From UBA3792 sp946185305 (lineage in GTDB: Bacteria > Bacillota > Clostridia > Christensenellales > CAG-138), in the NCBI GenBank assembly GCA_946185305.1, contig CAMHJE010000001.1, positions 1 through 64,000 of the forward strand: a DNA stretch of 64,000 nt, in the 5' to 3' direction. Each line of letters starts with the position of its first letter. The first letter of the stretch is position 1. Positions 17,072-25,607 of this stretch are shown here, one piece after another. The notes beneath the pieces are model-generated. The model was given only the letters and a program-made list of their open reading frames with translations. It did no database searches and was not told the origin of the DNA. A program made the position numbers and the translations under genes.

Positions 17072-19363
17072 ATGATCGTTATACCGGTTTATAATATGGT
17101 GCTGACGCCGGACGCCACGGTGTTTTTCCCGATGGAGCAGCTCTTAAAGAGCACCGGCGGCAAAACGCCCGAAAAGGACGAGCGTGTGATCCTGATCGTC
17201 GCGCGCGAAGACCCTGCCGAAACGAAGCCGAGCGTGGACGGATTCTATCCCATCGGCGTCGCGGGCGTCGTTACCGAGGTCAACGCGAACGAGTTTGCGG
17301 CGGTGCGCACGCAGTACCGCGTGGATATTCAGGACGTATGGGTGCAGGGCGACGGCACGCTGCAGCTCGGCATCACGCGGCGCAATGAGATCGAGGATCT
17401 CGACCCCAAGGAGGAGCAGACGCGGCTGAACAACCTGCTCGACGAGATGCGCACCTTTTCGCAGGGGTTCCGGTGGGCGGAGGCCGCCAAATATTACATC
17501 GACCAGATCGACTCCATCGGCATGGCCGCCTGCGCCATGTCGCCGTGGCTCGAGCTGTCGAACGAGGAACGCTATGCGATCTTGGCCGAGGACAGCAAGC
17601 GGGCGCGGGCGGAAGTCATTGAGCGTGTGCTCTACGGCTTCTTAGAGGTCGGGCGCATCACGAACGAGGCCGTGACCTCGCAGCAGGAGGAGCATCATCG
17701 CATGTACCGCGAGGCCGCGATCAAGCGGCAGATCGAGCGGCTGCAAAAGGAGCTCGACGAAATGCACCCCGAAAACGTGACAGACATCCGCCGGTTTGAA
17801 ACGAAGATTGCGGAGTCCGGCATGAACGACACGGCGCGCAAGGAAGCCGAAAAGGTGCTGCACCGGCTGAAACAGGAGGGCAAGGAGAGCGTCGAATCCG
17901 GCATGCTCTACGACTACCTCGACTTTATCACAAGCCTGTCGTGGAAAAAGGAAAAGGCTGCGCCGATCGACCTGAAGGCCGCGCGGCAGATTCTGGACGA
18001 GGATCATTACGGCCTCGAAAAGGTCAAGGACCGCATCATTCAGCAGATCGCGGTGATGAATCTGAAGCAAAAGCAGTCCGGCTCGATCCTGCTGCTCGTC
18101 GGCGCGCCCGGCACCGGCAAAACGAGCGTCGGCAAGAGCATTGCGCGGGCGCTCGGGCGCGAATACGTGCGCGTGGCGCTCGGCGGCGTGCATGACGAAT
18201 CCGATATCCGCGGGCACCGCCGCACCTATATCGGAGCGATGCCGGGCCGCATCATGGACGGCATCCAAAAGAGCGGCGTCTCGAACCCGGTGATGGTGCT
18301 CGACGAGGTCGATAAGCTGTCCGCGTCCTACAACGGCAGCCCCGCCAGCGCGCTTTTAGAGGTGCTCGATCCGGAGCAGAACAACACGTTTACCGACCAC
18401 TATCTGAACGTGCCGTATGATTTATCCGACGTGCTGTTCCTCTGTACGGCAAACTCGACCGACACGATCCCGGAGCCGCTGTTGAACCGTATGGAGGTCA
18501 TCCAGTTCAACGGCTATACGCCGATTGAAAAGCGGTTCATTGCCGAGCATCACCTTGTTCCGAAGGCGACCGAAAGCGTCGGCATCCCGAAAGGGAAGCT
18601 GACGTTCACCGAGGACGCGCTCAAAACGCTGATCTCCGATTACACGATGGAGGCGGGCGTGCGCGGGCTCAGGAAGCACATCGACACGCTGTGTCGCATC
18701 ATGGCGGTGAAGCTCGCCGAGAATCCGGACGAAACGCTGACCGTGACGCCGGAGGTCGTGAAAAAGGAACTCGATATGCGCCCCATCGAGCATGCGTCGA
18801 TCTTGCCAGCGCCGAAAGCGGGCGTCGTGACCGGCCTTGCGTGGACGCCGGTGGGCGGCGAGATCCTCTATATCGAAACGATGTTCACCAAGGGGCGCGG
18901 CGAGCTGCTGCTGACCGGTCAGCTCGGCGACGTGATGAAGGAATCGGCGCGCATCGCGATCAGCCTTGTCAAATCGCTGTATCCCGATCAGGCCGAGCTG
19001 TTCGAGAAGAACGACCTGCACATCCACGTCCCGGCGGGCGCGGTGCCCAAGGACGGTCCCTCCGCGGGCATTACGCTGACGACGGCGCTTGCGTCGCTCG
19101 TGACCGGGCATATCGTGGACCCGCATATCGCGATGACCGGCGAAGTCTCTTTGCGCGGCGCGGTCACGCCCATCGGGGGACTTCCGGAAAAGCTGATGGC
19201 GGCGCACCGCGCGGGCGTGACGAAGGTGTTCATCCCGAAGGAGAATGTTTTTGACCTCAAGGACGTTGCCGCCGAGGTCAAGGACAGCATCGAGATCGTC
19301 CCGGTTTCCACCGTGGAAGAAGTACTGACGGCCGTCGGAGTTCGATCCCTGCCGACGGTATAA
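17072..19363 (+). CDS. lon: ATP-dependent Lon protease
   Basis: The 763-residue cytosolic AAA+ protease has the LON substrate-binding domain first (about 1-200, starting IPVYNMVLTPDATVFFPM), a coiled coil, the AAA+ domain with Walker A GAPGTGKT (about 346-353) and Walker B VMVLDEVDK, and the protease domain. Its catalytic Ser664 lies in DGPSAG and Lys707 in PEKLMAAHRAG, with the same 43-residue gap as in E. coli Lon. The ATG at 17072 follows GGAGGAAAG. It is the second gene of an operon with TetR and FtsH, which implies joint control of cytosolic and membrane protein quality. Confidence 0.95.
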   Translation: MIVIPVYNMVLTPDATVFFPMEQLLKSTGGKTPEKDERVILIVAREDPAETKPSVDGFYPIGVAGVVTEVNANEFAAVRTQYRVDIQDVWVQGDGTLQLGITRRNEIEDLDPKEEQTRLNNLLDEMRTFSQGFRWAEAAKYYIDQIDSIGMAACAMSPWLELSNEERYAILAEDSKRARAEVIERVLYGFLEVGRITNEAVTSQQEEHHRMYREAAIKRQIERLQKELDEMHPENVTDIRRFETKIAESGMNDTARKEAEKVLHRLKQEGKESVESGMLYDYLDFITSLSWKKEKAAPIDLKAARQILDEDHYGLEKVKDRIIQQIAVMNLKQKQSGSILLLVGAPGTGKTSVGKSIARALGREYVRVALGGVHDESDIRGHRRTYIGAMPGRIMDGIQKSGVSNPVMVLDEVDKLSASYNGSPASALLEVLDPEQNNTFTDHYLNVPYDLSDVLFLCTANSTDTIPEPLLNRMEVIQFNGYTPIEKRFIAEHHLVPKATESVGIPKGKLTFTEDALKTLISDYTMEAGVRGLRKHIDTLCRIMAVKLAENPDETLTVTPEVVKKELDMRPIEHASILPAPKAGVVTGLAWTPVGGEILYIETMFTKGRGELLLTGQLGDVMKESARIAISLVKSLYPDQAELFEKNDLHIHVPAGAVPKDGPSAGITLTTALASLVTGHIVDPHIAMTGEVSLRGAVTPIGGLPEKLMAAHRAGVTKVFIPKENVFDLKDVAAEVKDSIEIVPVSTVEEVLTAVGVRSLPTV

Positions 19364-19387
19364 CGAAGAATAGAAAGGAAGAAATCC

Positions 19388-21208
19388 ATGAACGAAGTCA
19401 AGCGGCCGAAAAAACCGTTGATCTTTTACTACTGCATTATGGCGGCGGTGCTGCTGCTGTTCAACTTCCTTGTGCTGCCGTATCTGACGGAGCAGAAGGT
19501 GGAGACGGTCGATTACGGGACGTTTATGCAGATGACCGAAAACAAGGAGATCGGCCGTGTGCAGGTGACGAGCAACCAGATCGTCTTTTCCAATCGGGAC
19601 GAAACGAAGTTCTATAAGACCGGCCTGATGGACGATCCGGGGCTGACCGAACGGCTGTACAGCGCGGGCGCGAAGTTCTCGACCGAGATCGTCGAGGAAT
19701 CCTCGCCGCTGGCCAATTTCCTGTTCAGCTGGGTTTTCCCGATCCTGCTGTTTATCGTGCTCGGGCAGGTCATGAGCCGTCTGCTGATGAACCGGCAGGG
19801 CGGCGGCGCAGGCTCGATGATGTTCAACATGGGCAAGTCGAGCGCGAAGGTCTACGTGAAATCGTCCGACGGCATTAAGTTCGCTGACGTGGCGGGTGAG
19901 GAGGAGGCCAAGGAAAACCTCACCGAGATCGTCGATTACCTGCACGATCCCGAAAAATACCGCGCCATCGGCGCCACGATCCCCAAGGGCATCCTGCTTG
20001 TCGGCCCGCCGGGCACCGGTAAAACGATGCTGGCCAAGGCCGTCGCAGGCGAAGCGAACGTGCCGTTTTTCTCCATGTCCGGCTCGGATTTTGTGGAAAT
20101 GTTTGTCGGCATGGGTGCCAGCAAGGTGCGCGACCTGTTCAGCCAGGCCAAGGAAAAAGCACCGTGCATCGTGTTCATCGACGAGATCGACGCTATCGGC
20201 AAAAAGCGCGGCGGCGGCGTTTACGGCGGCAACGACGAGCGCGAACAGACGCTGAATCAGCTTTTGACCGAGATGGACGGCTTCGAGGGCAGCAACGGCG
20301 TGATCATCCTTGCCGCAACGAATCAGCCCGAAACGCTCGATCCGGCGCTGACGCGTCCCGGCCGGTTCGACCGCCGTGTGCCCGTCGAACTGCCCGACCT
20401 CAAGGGCCGCGAGGCGATCCTGAGAGTACATGCCGCCAAGGTCAAAATGGCGGACGGCGTGGACTATGAAAAGATCGCGCGGATGGCGTCCGGCGCGTCC
20501 GGCGCGGAGCTGGCGAATATCATCAACGAAGCGGCGCTGCGGGCGGTGCGCGATCACCGCGACGCGGTCACGCAGGCGGATTTGGAGGAAAGCATCGAGG
20601 TCGTGATCGCGGGGTACCAGAAGAAGAATGCGATCCTGACCGACGCGGAAAAGAAGGTCGTCGCGTATCACGAGATCGGCCATGCGCTTGTGGCGGCGCT
20701 CCAGTCCCATTCCGCGCCCGTGCAGAAGATCACGATCGTGCCGCGCACGTCCGGCGCGCTCGGCTATACGATGCAGGTGGACGAGGGCAACCACTACCTG
20801 ATGACCAAGGAGGAACTGACCAACAAGATCGCCACGCTGACCGGCGGCCGCGCGGCGGAGGAGGTTGCGTTCGGCTCGGTCACCACCGGTGCGTCGAACG
20901 ATATCGAGCAGGCGACCAAGCTCGCCCGCGCGATGATCACGCGCTACGGCATGAGCGACGAGTTCGGCATGGTCGCGCTCGAAACCGTGAACAACCAGTA
21001 CCTCGGCGGCGATACGTCGCTTGTCTGCTCCGCCGAAACGCAGACCGGGATCGACCGGCTCGTTGTGGAGCTTGTGGAGCGGCAGCACGACAAGGCCGTG
21101 CAGCTGCTGAACGAAAACCGGCAGAAGTTGGACGAGCTTGCCGCGTACCTCTATGAAAAGGAAACGATCACCGGCGAGGAATTCATGGCGGTACTGAACC
21201 GGGCGTAA
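19388..21208 (+). CDS. ftsH: ATP-dependent zinc metalloprotease FtsH
   Basis: The 606-residue membrane-bound AAA+ protease has two membrane segments (about 12-32 and 112-135), then the AAA domain with GPPGTGKT (about 206-213), FIDEIDAIGK and the arginine-finger region RPGRFDR. The M41 peptidase domain carries the zinc site HEIGH (428-432) and the third ligand in SNDIEQAT. It degrades misfolded membrane proteins and short-lived regulators. It follows lon by 24 bases and ends the operon. A second, canonical ftsH beside tilS/hpt may exist elsewhere; this context is not the usual one. Confidence 0.95.
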   Translation: MNEVKRPKKPLIFYYCIMAAVLLLFNFLVLPYLTEQKVETVDYGTFMQMTENKEIGRVQVTSNQIVFSNRDETKFYKTGLMDDPGLTERLYSAGAKFSTEIVEESSPLANFLFSWVFPILLFIVLGQVMSRLLMNRQGGGAGSMMFNMGKSSAKVYVKSSDGIKFADVAGEEEAKENLTEIVDYLHDPEKYRAIGATIPKGILLVGPPGTGKTMLAKAVAGEANVPFFSMSGSDFVEMFVGMGASKVRDLFSQAKEKAPCIVFIDEIDAIGKKRGGGVYGGNDEREQTLNQLLTEMDGFEGSNGVIILAATNQPETLDPALTRPGRFDRRVPVELPDLKGREAILRVHAAKVKMADGVDYEKIARMASGASGAELANIINEAALRAVRDHRDAVTQADLEESIEVVIAGYQKKNAILTDAEKKVVAYHEIGHALVAALQSHSAPVQKITIVPRTSGALGYTMQVDEGNHYLMTKEELTNKIATLTGGRAAEEVAFGSVTTGASNDIEQATKLARAMITRYGMSDEFGMVALETVNNQYLGGDTSLVCSAETQTGIDRLVVELVERQHDKAVQLLNENRQKLDELAAYLYEKETITGEEFMAVLNRA

Positions 21209-21221
21209 AGCCCAAAAGCAT

Positions 21222-21252
21222 AAATGCGCTGTCCTTCGGCAGCGCATTTTTA
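21222..21252. terminator. Terminator after ftsH
   Basis: AAATGCGCTG (21222-21231) pairs with CAGCGCATTT (21240-21249) and is followed by T-rich sequence. The A-rich 5' side lets it work for the convergent gene at 21262 as well. Confidence 0.8.
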
Positions 21253-21261
21253 TATGGATTT

Positions 21262-21552
21262 TTATTCGTCCTCGTCCGGCATACGGGTGTTCAAATAGGC
21301 GTTATAGCGGCTGTTGGCCGATTCCGCGGCCTTTTTTCGCTGCCATTTGGCGCGCTCGTCTAAGATCGCCACCATTTCGTCGGCAATGTCCTCCGGACGC
21401 TTGGGCTTGGCAAGGCGCAGATAGCCGAGCATCCGGCCGAGCGACTTGGGGCCGCCGAGCTGCTGCGCGACAGCCGCGCCGAATTCGTGCGGAAAGCCGA
21501 GCCGTTCGATCTCCGCAATTACGCCGAAATACAGGTTGTCCCGTTCCGTCAT
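21262..21552 (-). CDS. Small hypothetical protein coupled to the LOG gene
   Basis: A 96-residue, charged helical protein (LGYLRLAKPKRPEDIADEMVA, WQRKKAAESANSRYNAYL region). Its ATG overlaps the stop of the LOG gene by four bases, so it is translationally coupled. No domain is recognised. Its place beside a nucleotide-sugar hydrolase gives no safe function. Confidence 0.7.
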   Translation of the reverse strand: MTERDNLYFGVIAEIERLGFPHEFGAAVAQQLGGPKSLGRMLGYLRLAKPKRPEDIADEMVAILDERAKWQRKKAAESANSRYNAYLNTRMPDEDE

Positions 21553-22085
21553 GCGCCCTCCACGATGCGTTGGATCTCGGCAAGGCTATCGGCAAAGCGG
21601 ATGCCCGCCTGCTTCTGCGGTGAGGAAAGCCCCGCTTCGATCATGCGGCCCAGCAGCGTTTGCAAGCCGTCGTAATAGCCGCCGAGGTTATAGAGGATGC
21701 AAGGCGCGTCAAGGTGGCCGAGCGCGACCTTGGACATGACCTCCGCGATCTCCTCCAGCGTGCCGGTGCCGCCGGGAAATGCGATGAACGCGTCGCCGAG
21801 CTCGATCATTTTGGTTTTGCGCTCCGCCATCGTTTCGGTCACGATCAGCCGCGTGATCGAATCGTAAACGAACCCGTCCTCCACAAAGAACCGCGGCTCC
21901 ACGCCCGTGACTTCCCCGCCGGCCAGCAGCACGCTTTCGGCCAGCTCGCCCATCAGACCGCATTTCGAGCCGCCGTAAACGAGCGCGTGTCCCGCCTTGC
22001 CGATCCATGTGCCGAGCGCCCGCACCGCCGGGATCAATGCCGGGTCATTGCCGGGATTTGCGCCGAGATATACCGTAATGTTCAT
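21549..22085 (-). CDS. LOG family protein (nucleoside 5'-monophosphate phosphoribohydrolase)
   Basis: The 178-residue Rossmann-fold protein has the LOG signatures YGGSKCGLMG near residue 38 and PGGTGTLEE near 100, with ERKTKMIE between. The family releases the base from nucleoside monophosphates, classically cytokinin nucleotides in plants and their bacterial relatives; many members were misnamed lysine decarboxylases. GGGGAGG precedes the ATG at 22085. Its promoter overlaps a perfect 15-bp inverted repeat. Confidence 0.85.
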   Translation of the reverse strand: MNITVYLGANPGNDPALIPAVRALGTWIGKAGHALVYGGSKCGLMGELAESVLLAGGEVTGVEPRFFVEDGFVYDSITRLIVTETMAERKTKMIELGDAFIAFPGGTGTLEEIAEVMSKVALGHLDAPCILYNLGGYYDGLQTLLGRMIEAGLSSPQKQAGIRFADSLAEIQRIVEGA

Positions 22086-22112
22086 GGGAACCTCCCCTTT
22101 TTCGATGCGGAC

Positions 22113-22153
22113 AGCATAACACAATTCCCTTGCGCTGCGCAAGGGAATTGTGT
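22113..22153 (-). promoter_or_regulatory. Promoter with perfect inverted repeat before the LOG operon
   Basis: On the minus strand TTGCGC (22142-22137), an 18-bp spacer and TATGCT (22118-22113). A perfect 15-bp inverted repeat (22119-22133 with 22139-22153, 5-nt loop) covers the spacer and -35. It may be an operator. Since it also follows the stop of the next gene upstream it could double as a terminator hairpin, though it has no T-run. Confidence 0.55.
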
Positions 22154-22173
22154 GTTTATTTGGATTTTGCCGC

Positions 22174-24159
22174 TTACAGCATCGCCGAGCCGCCGGTCAC
22201 GATCCACGCGGCAAGGCTTGCAACCGTCATCGCGCCGACCCATACGCTGCCGGTGCGACGGTAGATATATGTGCAAAGCACGCTGAACGCAATGACCTGC
22301 GGCACGAACAGGATCAGCAGCGACATGAACGGGCCGCCGAACGTCGAACCGAACAGCACGTCCGCGCCGGGGCCGATACCCGCAAAGAACGGAACGTACT
22401 CGATCAGCACGATGATCAGGATACCGCCGACCATCAGCAGGGCGTTGCGCCACCAGTTGCCCCAAAAGCCCTTCGCACCCTTTTGGTAGGTCGCCTCGGT
22501 GCGCATCGATGCCATGATCTTGGAATTGTTCAGAATGAAGAACAGCGCGAACACCGGGATATACACGAAGAACTGACCGAGCCGCGCCCAAGTGAACGTC
22601 TTGAAGAACGGCCAGATGAACCGCAGATCAAGCCCGTTGAACAGCCCGCAGACCGCCACGACAAGGTATAGCCCCGCAAGCATGCACAGCACCAGCACCG
22701 CCGAGCGGAACAGCGAACCCCATGCGATCTTGTTTGGATTTGCCGCGTCGCCGAGGCCCATGCCGTAGAACCCGTCGTAGGTTCCTTTCTTCTTCGCGCC
22801 GCGTGCGCCGATCCAGCCGGTGAGCAGCATGACAAGGATCAGCAGCAGATACCATCCGATGAACCCGTTGCCGACGGTCATGCGGAACACGCCCTCCGGC
22901 AGCGGCAGCAGCGCGTGGCCGAGCTGCGTCATAAACGGATAGGTGAAGCCCGCAATCAGCATCGTAATGATCGCGCCGCGCCACCACGCCTTCTTCGGCT
23001 TGATGCCGGCTTTCGGCGGCAGCGGCTGCACGATGGCCGCAAAGAACGGGATCGTCAGCAGCAGCTCCATCCACGGCAGCAGCGCCGCGACCGCACAAAG
23101 CATGGCAACAAGCACAAGCCGTTCCTTCCACATGGCGATCTGCTGCGTCGCCGGGATCGGATTGGTATAGCCCATGGCGGAGGCGAACCAGTCGAGCGCC
23201 ACCGCAAGCCCGTGCGCGTGGTGCGTCGTGAGGCGGTGGTTCGTGTAAAGGAGCTCCATCCGCCGCGCGGAGCCGTCTGCAAAGCTGCCGAACGTCGTGT
23301 TCCACGCCGCGTTTTCGACGCTTGTGTTCAAAAACTCTGCGCGAAGCGGCGTATGCAAAAGCGCATCGTCCACGTTGCGGTCATAATCGCGGAAGTAGCT
23401 GAATTCGTCCCACTTCGCCTGCAGCAAAAGGACGTTGTTGAAATGGATCGCGTTCGCGTCATACGCGTCCTTGGTGAACAGCTCGCCGCATTGCAGCACG
23501 GTCGCCTTCGGTTCAATATCGGTGCCGCTGTACGCCGCCGCGACCGACCAGCTCGACCATGTGCCCATCGAGTGCCCCGAAAGACCGAGCCGCGTCGGAT
23601 CGACGGTCGGCAGGCTCGCAAGGTACGCATACCCCGCAATGCCGCCGCAGGAGCTGTCGGTAATCTCGTTGCCGAGCCCGTCCTTGGTATAGCGGTCGTC
23701 GAAAAAGCTGAGGTTCGAGAAGTTCATCAGCAGGCGGTAGCGCACGGTGCCGTTCACCTCGACGAACGTACCGTCCTCCTTGCTGTCCTCGCCGAAATTG
23801 ACTTTGACGCGCTGATTCACATAGCCGCGTTCCTTCAAGCCCGGTTCGGTGTAGCCGTGCCCGTATTCGTCCAGCGACAGCACGACGACGCCCCGGCGCG
23901 CCAGCTCAATGGCATACGCGGCGCAGGTTTCGCGGTCGTTCTGATAGCCGTGCAGCAGCAGGATGCCCGGCGCGTTCGCCGCCCCCTTTGGCGTATACAG
24001 CTTATAGGCAAGGTCGCCGCGCTCGGTCTCGATCATGCCCTGCGTAATCTCGATGGCGCCGCCTGCCGTCTGGATCGCGTTCGCCCCGATCATGCAGACC
24101 AATATCGCCGCCAGCAGCACGCACAGGATCACCGCCCACTTGGTTCGCACTTTGCGCAT
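22174..24159 (-). CDS. Alpha/beta-hydrolase fused to a polytopic membrane domain
   Basis: The 661-residue protein has an N-terminal membrane anchor (about 8-28) and a serine-hydrolase domain (about 40-330) with the oxyanion HGYQND (His70), nucleophile elbow GHSMG (Ser197) and a late catalytic His candidate in THHAHG. About eight membrane segments fill residues 340-655. The hydrolase is therefore held on the outer face. Substrates of such proteins are unknown; lipid, acyl-glycan or peptide esters are all possible. It is a single gene with its own promoter, related in sequence to that of the LOG operon. Confidence 0.75.
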   Translation of the reverse strand: MRKVRTKWAVILCVLLAAILVCMIGANAIQTAGGAIEITQGMIETERGDLAYKLYTPKGAANAPGILLLHGYQNDRETCAAYAIELARRGVVVLSLDEYGHGYTEPGLKERGYVNQRVKVNFGEDSKEDGTFVEVNGTVRYRLLMNFSNLSFFDDRYTKDGLGNEITDSSCGGIAGYAYLASLPTVDPTRLGLSGHSMGTWSSWSVAAAYSGTDIEPKATVLQCGELFTKDAYDANAIHFNNVLLLQAKWDEFSYFRDYDRNVDDALLHTPLRAEFLNTSVENAAWNTTFGSFADGSARRMELLYTNHRLTTHHAHGLAVALDWFASAMGYTNPIPATQQIAMWKERLVLVAMLCAVAALLPWMELLLTIPFFAAIVQPLPPKAGIKPKKAWWRGAIITMLIAGFTYPFMTQLGHALLPLPEGVFRMTVGNGFIGWYLLLILVMLLTGWIGARGAKKKGTYDGFYGMGLGDAANPNKIAWGSLFRSAVLVLCMLAGLYLVVAVCGLFNGLDLRFIWPFFKTFTWARLGQFFVYIPVFALFFILNNSKIMASMRTEATYQKGAKGFWGNWWRNALLMVGGILIIVLIEYVPFFAGIGPGADVLFGSTFGGPFMSLLILFVPQVIAFSVLCTYIYRRTGSVWVGAMTVASLAAWIVTGGSAML

Positions 24160-24196
24160 GAAATCTCCCCCCTTTTCTCCTTCTTGGATTGTATAC

Positions 24197-24235
24197 AGAA
24201 TAGCACAAACCCCTTGCCGAGCGCAAGAGGTTTGT
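24197..24235 (-). promoter_or_regulatory. Promoter with inverted repeat before the membrane hydrolase gene
   Basis: On the minus strand TTGCGC (24226-24221), 18-bp spacer, TATTCT (24202-24197). A 13-bp inverted repeat with one mismatch (24205-24217 with 24223-24235) covers the spacer. It aligns with the LOG promoter: both share a CCTTGC-5 nt-GCAAG core and the TTGTG near the -10. Confidence 0.55.
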
Positions 24236-24283
24236 ATAGAAAATGTAAATTTATAATAAAATTTTAAGAATCACAAAGCGCCG

Positions 24284-25606
24284 TCAGTCATTCTTATGCG
24301 CCTCGCGCCATGCCTTGATCTGTTCCAATCGCTCTTTGAACCGCGTTTCGAGGCCCTGTTCGGTCGGACGGTAGTATTCGCGGCCCTTGAGCGAATCCGG
24401 CAGGCATTGCATATTGGCGATCTTATCCTTGGTATCGTGCGCGTATTGATAGCCCTTGCCGTAGCCAAGGTCCTTCATCAGCTTAGTCGGCGCGTTGCGG
24501 ATCACAAGCGGCACCGGCTCGGCGAGCATCTTCACCGCATCGTCCCGCGCAGCCATATAGGCGACCTCCATCGCGTTCGACTTCGGCGCAAGAGAAAGGT
24601 ACGTGACCGCCTGCGTCAGATGCACCGTACATTCGGGCATCCCGATAAAGTGACACGCCTGATACGCCGCTACGCACAGCTCCAGCGCCCTCGGATCGGC
24701 CAGACCGACATCCTCACTTGCAAACCGCACGACGCGCCGCGCGATATACAGCGGGTCCTCGCCGGCTTCGAGCATCCGTGCGAGCCAGTAGATCGCGGCG
24801 TCCGGATCGGAATTGCGCATGGACTTGTGCAGCGCGGAGATCAGATTGTAATGCTCCTCGCCGCCCTTGTCGTACAGCAGCGATTTTTTGGAGATGCATT
24901 GCTCGACGGTTTCCTGCGTCACGGTGATACGGTCGCCGTCCATATCGCCGTTCAAAACGACCATTTCAAGCGTGGACAGCGCGGTTCTCGCATCGCCGTT
25001 CGCAAAGCCCGCAATCGTTTCGAGAATCTCCTTCGGGCAGTCCACCGCAAGGTTCCCGAACCCGCGCGGATCGGTGAGCGCGCGCGAAAGCAGCCCCGCA
25101 AGGTCGTCGCTCGACAGCGCCTGCAGCACGAACACCTTGCAGCGGGAAAGAAGCGCGCCGTTGACCTCGAAGGAGGGGTTTTCGGTCGTCGCACCGATCA
25201 GGATGATGCTGCCCTTTTCCACGAACGGCAGAAATGCGTCCTGCTGCGCTTTGTTGAAGCGGTGGATCTCATCGACAAACAAAATCGTCTTTTCCCCGAA
25301 GCGCAGATTGTCCTCGGCCTGCTGCATGACCTGCTTGATCTCTTTGATGCCGCTCGTGACCGCGGAAAAGTCGATGAACCGCGCTTTGGTCGAATTCGCA
25401 ATGATCCGCGCCAGCGTCGTTTTGCCGACGCCCGGCGGACCCCAGAAAATCATCGACGAAATGCGGTCGGCCTCGATCAGCCGCCGCAAAATCTTCCCTT
25501 CCCCGATCAGGTGGCGCTGCCCCACGAACTCTTCGAGCGTGTTGGGCCTAAGCCGCGCCGCCAGAGGGCGGGAGGTATCGGTTTCAAAAAACGTTCTCTG
25601 CTCCAT
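24284..25606 (-). CDS. rarA: Replication-associated recombination protein A (RarA/MgsA AAA ATPase)
   Basis: The 440-residue AAA+ protein acts at stalled replication forks. It shows the family opening PLAARLRPNTLEEFVGQRHL, Walker A GPPGVGKTT (about 52-60), Walker B LFVDEIHRFNKAQQDAFL and sensor-1 GATTENPSFEVN. The C-terminal tetramerisation domain (about 240-440) includes YWLARMLEAGEDP and the late GYQYAHD. The start at 25606 lies one base after the pheA stop, so both are co-transcribed; a longer frame into pheA is a read-back. No clear terminator follows its stop. Confidence 0.95.
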   Translation of the reverse strand: MEQRTFFETDTSRPLAARLRPNTLEEFVGQRHLIGEGKILRRLIEADRISSMIFWGPPGVGKTTLARIIANSTKARFIDFSAVTSGIKEIKQVMQQAEDNLRFGEKTILFVDEIHRFNKAQQDAFLPFVEKGSIILIGATTENPSFEVNGALLSRCKVFVLQALSSDDLAGLLSRALTDPRGFGNLAVDCPKEILETIAGFANGDARTALSTLEMVVLNGDMDGDRITVTQETVEQCISKKSLLYDKGGEEHYNLISALHKSMRNSDPDAAIYWLARMLEAGEDPLYIARRVVRFASEDVGLADPRALELCVAAYQACHFIGMPECTVHLTQAVTYLSLAPKSNAMEVAYMAARDDAVKMLAEPVPLVIRNAPTKLMKDLGYGKGYQYAHDTKDKIANMQCLPDSLKGREYYRPTEQGLETRFKERLEQIKAWREAHKND

Positions 25607-25607
25607 A

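Noticed and set aside
18422..21247. A 941-codon open frame on the minus strand opposite lon and ftsH
   Set aside because: Same reason: it mirrors two clear proteases and encodes no recognisable protein.
22119..22153. The perfect hairpin as a classical terminator
   Set aside because: No T-run follows on the minus strand and it coincides with a promoter spacer, so an operator role is preferred, though both are possible.
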